NCBI RefSeq assembly: GCF_008329985.2
Contig: NZ_CP038437.2
Location: 1,860,001-1,924,000, forward strand
DNA: 64,000 nt
Direction: 5' to 3'
Source of the DNA: Halomonas binhaiensis
Lineage (GTDB): Bacteria; Pseudomonadota; Gammaproteobacteria; Pseudomonadales; Halomonadaceae
Under the pieces are notes generated by a model, which saw only the letters and a program-made list of their open reading frames with translations, ran no database searches and was not told the DNA's origin. A program made the translations under genes and the position numbers. Below, in pieces: positions 57,625 to 64,000 of the stretch; position 1 is the first letter of the stretch, and each line of letters opens with the position of its first letter.

Positions 57625-58551
57625 TCATGTTGTAAGTGTGGGCAGGTCCCAATCGATCGCCTCGCCGTCACGCGCAGCGTCAAGACGCTCCAGCATGGAG
57701 CGGGCGGCATTGGAAAGCGTTCGCTCGCGATGCACGAGATAGCCCAATGGACGCCGAATGGGGGCAATGTTCACCGGCAGGCGAACCAGGTCATGGCGGG
57801 CCACATCTTCTTCCACCATGCGTTCCGGCAGCAGGCTCCAGCCGAGGCCTGCATTGACCATCATCTTGAGCGTTTCCAGATAATTCGTCGACTGGCCGAC
57901 CTTGAGATGCAGGCCGTGGGAGGCCAAGTGTTCGTTGATCAGCTGGCGCGTAAAGGTCAAAGGCCCAGGCAGCACAGCATCATGTTGACATAATAGCGCG
58001 AGTGACAACTCTTGCTGTTGGCTCAGAGGATGATTGCTGCAGGCGACGAACCACAGTTGGTCGATCCACAAGGGTACTACACGAAGTTGAGGATCGGGAT
58101 GTGCAGCCAAGGTGACGATGGCCATCTCGATGTCGCCATCGAGCACCCCCTGATAGGCTTGCTCAGAGTCAAGAAAGCGCAGGTCCAGGCGTACATCGGG
58201 AAAATCCTGAACGTAGGCCGACAGGATGGGAGGTAGTCGGTGTAGGCCAATATGGTGGCTGGTGGCCAGGATCAGTTCTCCCCCGACATCACCACTCAAG
58301 TTTCCCAGAGCCCGGCGGCTGTCATCCACCATGACCAGGATAGCCCGAGCGCGAGGCAGCAGCATATGACCGGCTTCGGTCAAGGTTACCTTGCGTCCGA
58401 TACGGTCGAAAAGACGTGCCCGGATCTGACCTTCCAGGCCGGCGATACGCTTGCTTACCGCGGGTTGGGTCAGGTGCAGCTGCTCGGCTGCACGCGAGAA
58501 ACTACCGCTGTCAGCTACGGCAAGAAAGGCCTGCAGGCTTTGGGTATCCAT
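57625..58551 (-). CDS. LysR-family transcriptional regulator adjacent to leuC
   Basis: This 308-aa regulator has an N-terminal winged helix-turn-helix (MDTQSLQAFLAVADSGSFSRAAEQLHLTQPAVSKRIAGLE) and a C-terminal substrate-binding domain. A LysR gene divergent from leuC is also found in Pseudomonas. AAGGAG lies six bases before the ATG. Immediately upstream of that ribosome binding site is a 235-bp heptamer array, which is unusual. Likely targets are its own gene, the permease-like gene downstream and possibly leuCDB; that is inference. Confidence 0.92.
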   Translation of the reverse strand: MDTQSLQAFLAVADSGSFSRAAEQLHLTQPAVSKRIAGLEGQIRARLFDRIGRKVTLTEAGHMLLPRARAILVMVDDSRRALGNLSGDVGGELILATSHHIGLHRLPPILSAYVQDFPDVRLDLRFLDSEQAYQGVLDGDIEMAIVTLAAHPDPQLRVVPLWIDQLWFVACSNHPLSQQQELSLALLCQHDAVLPGPLTFTRQLINEHLASHGLHLKVGQSTNYLETLKMMVNAGLGWSLLPERMVEEDVARHDLVRLPVNIAPIRRPLGYLVHRERTLSNAARSMLERLDAARDGEAIDWDLPTLTT

Positions 58552-58564
58552 GGTGGCTCCTTGA

Positions 58565-58799
58565 GAGCTACAGCTACAGCTACAGCTACGAGCTACGAGC
58601 TTCGAGCTACGAGCTACGAGCTTCGGGCTACGAGCTTCGGGCTACGAGCTACGAGCTTCGGGCTACGAGCTACGAGCTACGAGCTTCGGGCTACGAGCTT
58701 CGGGCTACGGGCTACGGGCTACGAGCTACGAGCTACGAGCTACGAGCTACGAGCTTCGGGCTACGAGCTTTGAGCTTCGGGCTACGAGCTTCGAGCTTT
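58565..58799. repeat. Heptanucleotide tandem repeat array
   Basis: The array holds 31 seven-base units plus three six-base units (agctac) near the LysR end. The units are gagctac, gagcttc, gggctac and gagcttt, strictly phased from 58590 to 58799. It starts two bases from the LysR Shine-Dalgarno sequence. Neighbouring units mix in a non-random way (gagcttc is usually followed by gggctac), which suggests amplification of a 14-21 bp higher-order unit. Confidence 0.97.
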
Positions 58800-58802
58800 G
58801 AG

Positions 58803-58819
58803 CCGAGCGCTACGCTCGG
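58803..58819. other. Hairpin at outer edge of heptamer array
   Basis: ccgagcg-cta-cgctcgg is a perfect 7-bp stem with a three-base loop, at the end of the array away from LysR. It could cap the array as a structured boundary or act as a weak terminator. Confidence 0.6.
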
Positions 58820-58921
58820 GTGTGATCCTTGAGCTCAGGGGAAGGGCTCGGCGTTCTCGGTTTGGCTCTGAACTGCTCGTGGCTCGTGTCTCGATCTTGT
58901 ATTCCTTTTGGGAATTGATTG

Positions 58922-58951
58922 GATAAATAACATGAATTGATTTTATTTGTC
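58922..58951. promoter_or_regulatory. 30-bp dyad element upstream of leuC
   Basis: An AT-rich near-palindrome has half-sites gataaataacatgaa and ttgattttatttgtc and matches its own reverse complement at about 24 of 30 positions. It lies about 150 bases before the leuC ATG, in the leuC-LysR gap. Size and symmetry suit a LysR-type or other dimeric regulator site; it is untested. Confidence 0.5.
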
Positions 58952-58977
58952 AGTGGGGAGAGACTCTTCTACAGACA

Positions 58978-59007
58978 AACTTTCTTCAAACCAACTTTCT
59001 TCAAACC
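58978..59007 (+). repeat. Perfect 15-bp direct repeat in leuC leader
   Basis: Two adjacent copies of aactttcttcaaacc lie about 95-120 bases before leuC. They could be a duplicated binding site or a slippage product. There is no leucine-codon-rich leader peptide that would indicate classical attenuation. Confidence 0.85.
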
Positions 59008-59099
59008 AAACAACGCCCGCTTGGATGTCTGGCGATGATCAGCCCGCAGACATTCCGTCGACATTTAAAGAGAGGCTCCAGCCTCCGGAGGAGAAACCC

Positions 59100-60542
59100 A
59101 TGAGCCAGACGTTATATGACAAGTTGTGGCAGCAGCACCTGGTCAAGGAGCGCGACGATGGTACTGCGCTGATCTACATCGATCGCCAGTTGCTCCACGA
59201 AGTGACATCTCCCCAGGCCTTTGAAGGCTTGCGTCTGGCAGGGCGTCAGCCCTGGCGCCTCGACGCCAACCTGGCAACGCCGGACCATAACGTTCCGACC
59301 ACCGTGAAGGAGCGTGCCGAAGGCAACAGCGGTATCAAGGATCCGGTGTCCTTGATCCAGGTGCAGACCCTGGATGACAACTGCGAGGCCTTTGGTATCG
59401 AGGAATTCCGCATCAATGACCCACGCCAGGGCATCGTGCATGTGGTCGGCCCGGAGCAAGGCGCGACATTGCCCGGTATGACCGTGGTCTGCGGTGACTC
59501 GCACACCGCCACGCATGGCGCCTTCGCGGCCCTGGCTCATGGCATCGGTACTTCCGAGGTCGAGCATGTGCTGGCGACTCAGTGCCTGTTGGCGCAGAAG
59601 ATGAAGAACATGCAGGTTCGCGTGGAAGGCGAACTTGGTCAGGGCGTGACCGCTAAGGATGTGGTGCTGGCCATCATTGGGGAAATCGGTACTGCGGGTG
59701 GCACCGGCTATGCCATCGAGTTCGCTGGCAGTGCCATCGAGAGCCTGTCGATGGAAGGTCGCATGACGGTATGCAACATGGCCATCGAAGCGGGTGCTCG
59801 TGTCGGCCTGATTGCCGTGGATGACACCACCATCGAATATCTCAAGGGGCGTCCCTTTGCCCCTCAGGGCGAGCAGTGGGAAGCCGCCGTGGCCGATTGG
59901 CGTCAGCTCAAGTCCGATGATGGAGCCGCCTTCGACAAGGTGGTGACACTGGATGCTGCCGCCATCGAGCCGCAGGTCAGCTGGGGTACCAGTCCAGAGA
60001 TGGTTACGGGTGTCAGTGGCGAAGTGCCTGATCCGGCCAAGGCTGGCGATGACACGGCGCGCAGTGGCATCACCCGTGCACTTGAATACATGGGACTGTC
60101 ACCACGCCAGAAGATCACCGATATTCGCCTGGACAAGGTGTTCATCGGATCCTGTACCAATTCCCGTATCGAGGATCTGCGCGAGGCAGCGCAGGTGGCG
60201 AAAGGCCGCAAGGTGGCCGACAGCATTCAATTGGCCATGGTGGTGCCGGGTTCTGGTCTGGTGAAGCGTCAGGCCGAGGAAGAAGGGCTGGACAAGATCT
60301 TCATCGCGGCAGGTTTCGAGTGGCGAGAGCCAGGTTGCTCCATGTGCCTGGCGATGAATGCCGACAAGCTTGGTGCCGGTGAACACTGTGCCTCCACTTC
60401 CAACCGCAACTTCGAAGGCCGCCAGGGTTACGGTGGGCGGACTCACCTGGTCAGCCCGTCCATGGCTGCCGCCGCTGCCATTGCTGGTCACTTCGTCGAT
60501 GTGCGTACCTTCGATTCCTCTGCCGCTCGCCAGGAGGCCTGA
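59100..60542 (+). CDS. leuC: 3-isopropylmalate dehydratase large subunit
   Basis: This 480-aa aconitase-family subunit isomerises 2- to 3-isopropylmalate in leucine synthesis. It begins [15 protein letters not shown] and has the DNNCEAFG-like [12 protein letters not shown] region, [30 protein letters not shown], and the 4Fe-4S ligand Cys residues in GSCTNSR and GCSMC. ATG 59100 follows GGAGGAG and matches family starts. It is the first gene of leuCDB. Confidence 0.98.
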   Translation: MSQTLYDKLWQQHLVKERDDGTALIYIDRQLLHEVTSPQAFEGLRLAGRQPWRLDANLATPDHNVPTTVKERAEGNSGIKDPVSLIQVQTLDDNCEAFGIEEFRINDPRQGIVHVVGPEQGATLPGMTVVCGDSHTATHGAFAALAHGIGTSEVEHVLATQCLLAQKMKNMQVRVEGELGQGVTAKDVVLAIIGEIGTAGGTGYAIEFAGSAIESLSMEGRMTVCNMAIEAGARVGLIAVDDTTIEYLKGRPFAPQGEQWEAAVADWRQLKSDDGAAFDKVVTLDAAAIEPQVSWGTSPEMVTGVSGEVPDPAKAGDDTARSGITRALEYMGLSPRQKITDIRLDKVFIGSCTNSRIEDLREAAQVAKGRKVADSIQLAMVVPGSGLVKRQAEEEGLDKIFIAAGFEWREPGCSMCLAMNADKLGAGEHCASTSNRNFEGRQGYGGRTHLVSPSMAAAAAIAGHFVDVRTFDSSAARQEA

Positions 60543-60544
60543 TC

Positions 60545-61198
60545 ATGAAAAAGTTCGAACGACTCGATGGCATCGTGGCACCGCTGGATCGGGCCAATGT
60601 CGATACCGATCTGATCATTCCCAAGCAATTCCTCAAGTCGATCAAACGCACCGGCTTCGGTGTCAACCTGTTCGATGAACTGCGCTATCTCGACGAAGGT
60701 CAGCCAGGCCAGGATTGCTCGAAGCGTCCGATCAATCCGGACTTCGTGCTTAATCAATCGCGTTACCAGGGAGCCAGCGTGCTGCTGGCCCGCCGTAACT
60801 TCGGCTGTGGCAGTTCCCGTGAACACGCCCCCTGGGCGCTGGAGGATTTCGGTTTTCGCGTGGTGATCGCCCCGAGTTTTGCCGACATCTTCTATAACAA
60901 TGCATTCAAGAACGGCATCCTGTTGATCACTCTGGACGAAGGGCAGGTTGATCGCCTGTTCGGCGAGGTGGCGGGCAACGAAGGCTACCGTCTTGATGTG
61001 GATCTCGAAAACCAGCGCATCACCACGCCGTCTGGCGAGATTCTCGAATTCGATGTCGACCCGTTCCGCAAGCACTGCCTGATCAACGGCCTCGATGATA
61101 TCGGCATCACCCTGCAGAACGAAGATGACATTCGCGCCTTCGAGGCCCGTCATCGTGCCGAGCGCCCCTGGCTGTTCCGTGACGGTGCTGGCGCCTGA
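60545..61198 (+). CDS. leuD: 3-isopropylmalate dehydratase small subunit
   Basis: This 217-aa swivel-domain partner of LeuC starts [39 protein letters not shown]. It has the active-site block [15 protein letters not shown] and [23 protein letters not shown]. It lies two bases after leuC, with GGAGG in the leuC end serving as SD. Confidence 0.98.
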   Translation: MKKFERLDGIVAPLDRANVDTDLIIPKQFLKSIKRTGFGVNLFDELRYLDEGQPGQDCSKRPINPDFVLNQSRYQGASVLLARRNFGCGSSREHAPWALEDFGFRVVIAPSFADIFYNNAFKNGILLITLDEGQVDRLFGEVAGNEGYRLDVDLENQRITTPSGEILEFDVDPFRKHCLINGLDDIGITLQNEDDIRAFEARHRAERPWLFRDGAGA

Positions 61199-61243
61199 GG
61201 AAACGTTTCCTCTGATATAAGCAGAATTTCAAGGATACTGGAT

Positions 61244-62317
61244 ATGACACGCAAGATTCTCGTTCTCCCCGGCGATGGCATCGGGCCTGAAATCACAGCC
61301 CAGGCGGTCAGAGTGCTGGAGGCCTGTCAGGCGCTTGGCCTGGATGTCGAGGTGGAGCAGTCGCTGGTCGGTGGCGGTTCCTATGACGTGCACGGTGTGC
61401 CACTGTCCGAGGAAACGCTGGCCAAGGCCAAGGCGGCCGATGCCATTCTGTTGGGTGCCGTGGGTGGCCCGAAGTGGGATACGATCGAGGATCTTTCCAA
61501 GCGCCCGGAAAAAGGCCTGCTGGGGTTGCGCAAGGAACTCGGCCTGTTCGGCAACCTGCGTCCGGCCATTCTTTATCCGCAGCTTGCCGAGGCGTCGACG
61601 CTCAAGCCTGAAGTGGTGTCCGGTCTGGATATCATGATCGTGCGTGAACTGACGGGCGGCATCTACTTCGGTCAGCCGCGTGGCATCGAAGAGCGTGATG
61701 GTCAGCGAGTAGGCTTCAACACCTACGTCTACAGCGAAAGTGAAATCGAGCGTATCGGTCGAGTGGCCTTCGAAATGGCCCAGAAGCGCAACAAGAAACT
61801 GTGCAGTGTCGACAAAGCCAACGTGCTCGAAGTCACTATCCTGTGGCGTGAAGTCATGGAGCGCCTGGCGCCTGAATATCCGGACGTCGAACTGTCGCAC
61901 ATGTACGTGGACAATGCGGCCATGCAGTTGGTTCGTGCGCCGAAGCAGTTCGATGTGGTGGTCACGGGTAACATGTTCGGCGACATCCTTTCTGATGCTG
62001 CTGCCATGCTGACGGGCTCCATCGGTATGCTGCCGTCCGCATCGCTCAATGAGCGTGGGCAGGGTATGTATGAGCCATGTCATGGCAGTGCTCCGGATAT
62101 TGCCGGTCAGAATATGGCCAATCCTTTGGCCACCATTCTGTCCGTCGCCATGATGCTGCGTTATTCTCTCGATGAGGCGGCATTGGCCGAGCGCATCGAG
62201 GCTGCCGTGGGCAAGGTGCTGGACGAAGGGCTGCGCACGGCTGATATCGCCAGCTTCGGCACGCGTCAGGTATCCACCAGTGAGATGGGGGATGCGGTGC
62301 TGGCGGCGCTGCAGTAA
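61244..62317 (+). CDS. leuB: 3-isopropylmalate dehydrogenase
   Basis: This 357-aa NAD-dependent oxidative decarboxylase begins [23 protein letters not shown]. The substrate-binding block [14 protein letters not shown] and the catalytic/metal block [27 protein letters not shown] are intact, as is [19 protein letters not shown] precedes the ATG. It completes the leucine branch operon. Confidence 0.98.
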   Translation: MTRKILVLPGDGIGPEITAQAVRVLEACQALGLDVEVEQSLVGGGSYDVHGVPLSEETLAKAKAADAILLGAVGGPKWDTIEDLSKRPEKGLLGLRKELGLFGNLRPAILYPQLAEASTLKPEVVSGLDIMIVRELTGGIYFGQPRGIEERDGQRVGFNTYVYSESEIERIGRVAFEMAQKRNKKLCSVDKANVLEVTILWREVMERLAPEYPDVELSHMYVDNAAMQLVRAPKQFDVVVTGNMFGDILSDAAAMLTGSIGMLPSASLNERGQGMYEPCHGSAPDIAGQNMANPLATILSVAMMLRYSLDEAALAERIEAAVGKVLDEGLRTADIASFGTRQVSTSEMGDAVLAALQ

Positions 62318-62428
62318 GAGGCAGTTAGAAAAGCGTGCAGTAGGGAAAAGTGAGAGAAAAGACGAGGAAGAAAGCTTTCCACGTGTTTCTATCATTTTCA
62401 GCTATTAGCTAAGAAAGATCGATTCCAG

Positions 62429-62458
62429 GCGCTTCCCTGAAGGGAGGCGCTTGTTTCT
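62429..62458 (+). terminator. Terminator between leuB and asd
   Basis: gcgcttccc / gggaggcgc forms a 9-bp stem with one G-T pair and a tgaa loop, followed by ttgtttct. It ends leuCDB and directly abuts the asd promoter. Confidence 0.75.
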
Positions 62459-62459
62459 G

Positions 62460-62465
62460 TATAAT
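62460..62465 (+). promoter_or_regulatory. Candidate -10 element for asd
   Basis: A consensus TATAAT lies 33 bases before the asd ATG, directly after the leuB terminator. The matching -35 (ctgaag at 17-bp spacing) is poor and lies inside the terminator stem, so an activator or a TG-extended -10 may compensate. Confidence 0.5.
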
Positions 62466-62497
62466 ATATGGCTCACTTGAATTTTGGAGGACTTCAC

Positions 62498-63610
62498 ATG
62501 TTGAAGGTCGGTTTCGTCGGATGGCGTGGCATGGTGGGCTCTGTGCTCATGCAGCGTATGGTGGAGGATGGAGATTTCAACGGCATTGAGCCGATCTTCT
62601 TCACCACATCGCAGGTCGGCCAGACCGGTCCCGACGTTGGTGTGGACGTGCCTCCGCTGAAAGACGCCTTCGACATCGAAGCGCTCAAGGCGCTGGATGT
62701 GGTGGTGACCTGCCAGGGCGGCGACTACACCAAGCAAGTCTACTCCGACCTGCGTGGTAGTGGCTGGAAAGGCTACTGGATCGATGCTGCCAGCGCCCTG
62801 CGCATGGAAGATGAAGCGACCATCGTGCTGGACCCGGTCAACCGCAACGTCATCGATGCCCAACTGGCGGCTGGCGCCAAGACCTTTATTGGTGGCAACT
62901 GCACCGTCAGCCTGGCGCTGATGGGACTCGGCGGTCTGTTCGAAGCGGATATGGTCGAATGGATGACTTCCATGACCTATCAGGCGGCTTCCGGCTCTGG
63001 CGCCAAGCATATGCGCGAGCTGCTCTCCCAGATGGGCGCGCTGCGCGACACCGTCGCCGACGAACTCAAGGATCCGGCCAGTGCCATCCTCGATATCGAT
63101 CGCAAGGTGACAGCCGCCATGCGCTCGGGTGATTTTCCCACCGACAACTTCGGTGCGCCCCTGGCGGGCAGCCTGCTGCCATGGATCGATACCAAGCTCG
63201 ACAGTGGCCAGAGCCGTGAAGAGTGGAAGGGTGGCGTCGAGACCAACAAGATTCTCGGTCGCATGGACAACCCGGTGCCGATCGATGGCCTGTGTGTGCG
63301 TATCGGTGCTATGCGTTCCCATAGCCAGGCATTCACCATCAAGCTCAAGCAGGACGTGCCGCTGGACGAGATCGAGGAGCGTATCGCCACCCATAACGAT
63401 TGGGTCAAGGTGATTCCCAACGACAAGGATGCCACCATCGCTGGCCTGACGCCGACTGCTGCGACTGGCACCCTGTCTGTGCCGGTGGGCCGTCTGCGCA
63501 AGTTGAACATGGGCGGCGAATACCTGTCCGCATTCAGCGTTGGTGATCAGCTTCTGTGGGGTGCAGCTGAGCCTCTCAAGCGTATGCTGAAGATCCTGCG
63601 CGAGCAGTAA
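62498..63610 (+). CDS. asd: Aspartate-semialdehyde dehydrogenase
   Basis: This 370-aa enzyme reduces aspartyl phosphate to the semialdehyde, feeding lysine, threonine, methionine and diaminopimelate synthesis. N-terminal NADP-binding [14 protein letters not shown] and catalytic Cys135 in GGNCTVSL are present, with [15 protein letters not shown] and the later catalytic His in [15 protein letters not shown] 62498 follows GGAGGA; an upstream ATG would add ten residues. Confidence 0.98.
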   Translation: MLKVGFVGWRGMVGSVLMQRMVEDGDFNGIEPIFFTTSQVGQTGPDVGVDVPPLKDAFDIEALKALDVVVTCQGGDYTKQVYSDLRGSGWKGYWIDAASALRMEDEATIVLDPVNRNVIDAQLAAGAKTFIGGNCTVSLALMGLGGLFEADMVEWMTSMTYQAASGSGAKHMRELLSQMGALRDTVADELKDPASAILDIDRKVTAAMRSGDFPTDNFGAPLAGSLLPWIDTKLDSGQSREEWKGGVETNKILGRMDNPVPIDGLCVRIGAMRSHSQAFTIKLKQDVPLDEIEERIATHNDWVKVIPNDKDATIAGLTPTAATGTLSVPVGRLRKLNMGGEYLSAFSVGDQLLWGAAEPLKRMLKILREQ

Positions 63611-63689
63611 GGCATGGCGCTGGAGCGATAAGTGGCAGTGAGCCGGAACGCAGGCATTGCTGCACTTTTATTGCGCTGAACCATGTGCT

Positions 63690-63739
63690 GTTCTGAAGCA
63701 TGCATCGTTCTGAAGTATGTATCGTTCTGAAGTATGTAT
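63690..63739. repeat. Three 17-bp direct repeats after asd
   Basis: gttctgaagcatgcatc, gttctgaagtatgtatc and gttctgaagtatgtat lie in tandem between asd and its terminator. No gene is present in this stretch. Confidence 0.85.
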
Positions 63740-63744
63740 GAATG

Positions 63745-63767
63745 ACGGGGTGCCTGAGGCACCCCGT
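63745..63767 (+). terminator. Terminator after asd
   Basis: acggggtgcc-tga-ggcaccccgt is a perfect 10-bp stem with a short loop. The following tract is only modestly T-rich. Confidence 0.78.
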
Positions 63768-63854
63768 TGTCATTTGCTGTAGCGGTAGCCTCTGGCTGGC
63801 GGAAAGAGGATAATGTCCCGGCGATTCACCAGACCTTGATGACAAGCAGGCGGC

Positions 63855-64000
63855 ATGACCCTTTTTTACCACCTCGATGAACGAACCCCTCTGAAAGGCC
63901 GTCTGGCGCTTTCTGTCGAATATGATGGCACCCATTACTGTGGTTGGCAGCGCCTCAAGCATACGGCATCGGTACAGGGGGCCGTGGAGGATGCCCTGGC
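63855..64000 (+). CDS. truA: tRNA pseudouridine(38-40) synthase, 5' end (partial)
   Basis: The first 48 codons are visible and the gene runs off the window. [33 protein letters not shown] is the typical TruA start; the catalytic Asp region lies beyond the window. There is no fimV between asd and truA, unlike Pseudomonas. The N-terminus carries about 15 extra residues ([15 protein letters not shown]) before the conserved start, so a later start is possible. Confidence 0.9.
   Translation, partial: MTLFYHLDERTPLKGRLALSVEYDGTHYCGWQRLKHTASVQGAVEDAL

Noticed and set aside
58252..58551. Plus-strand frame running from LysR antisense into the heptamer array
   Set aside because: The first half is antisense to the LysR coding sequence and the second half is the repeat; no start signal or family match.
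58590..58799. CRISPR array or repeat protein (YELRATS-like translation) in the heptamer region
   Set aside because: There are no spacers and the unit is only 7 bp. The protein-like reading on one strand is a by-product of a 21-bp codon period, and the opposite strand has regular stops.

Overview
The window looks like chromosome from a moderately halophilic gammaproteobacterium of the Halomonas/Chromohalobacter type. The support is a complete Na+-translocating NADH:quinone reductase operon, the leuS-lptE-holA and leuCDB-asd-truA neighbourhoods, a PA2778/PA2779-type pair, and a moderately GC-rich composition with gammaproteobacterial ribosome binding sites. The taxon is inferred from gene content; no 16S rRNA or tRNA gene was seen.

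Layout. (1) 1-7.5 kb: the 3' part of nqrA, then nqrBCDEF, nqrM and sthA, covering respiration, sodium pumping and NAD(P)H balancing. (2) 7.6-9.6 kb, minus strand: a DUF488 gene, a C39-like peptidase/TPR lipoprotein and a small membrane protein (PA2778/PA2779-like). (3) 9.6-10.3 kb: a long AT-rich non-coding region. (4) 10.3-43.5 kb: a full type VI secretion system (T6SS). The order is NlpE-like lipoprotein, an unrecognised 249-aa protein, tssB, tssC, tssE, tssF, tssG, tssH, tssJ, tssK, tssL, tssM, tagF, a second TssM-like protein fused to an OmpA-like domain, hcp, tssA, a thiolase-fold-like protein, vgrG, a DUF4123 adaptor, a VasX-like effector, three tandem paralogous Sel1-repeat proteins (likely immunity) and a PAAR protein. 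The 3' end of the effector gene and the Sel1 genes are strikingly AT-rich, which suggests an exchanged toxin-tip/immunity cassette. Two small membrane-protein genes follow.

(5) 44.7-49.9 kb: a yjfI-yjfJ-(K+ channel)-yjfK-yjfL-yjfM-yjfC operon, a PspA-type envelope-stress cluster with a glutathionylspermidine synthase-like ATP-grasp enzyme and an inserted potassium channel gene. It carries two separate 15-bp-period repeats. (6) 50.2-56.2 kb: ypfJ, then holA, lptE and leuS on the minus strand, then a YbeL-type zinc-ribbon gene. (7) 56.2-58.6 kb, minus strand: a polytopic permease-like protein and a LysR regulator. Between the LysR start and leuC lies a dense array of about 31 heptanucleotide repeats, a 17-bp hairpin sequence and a 30-bp dyad element. 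(8) 59.1-64 kb: leuC, leuD, leuB, asd and the 5' end of truA.

The most promising leads are the TssM/OmpA hybrid beside an ordinary TssM, two unassigned T6SS-operon proteins, the compositionally split effector with a triplicated immunity gene separated by long hairpins, and the heptamer array abutting the ribosome binding site of the LysR gene next to the leucine operon.
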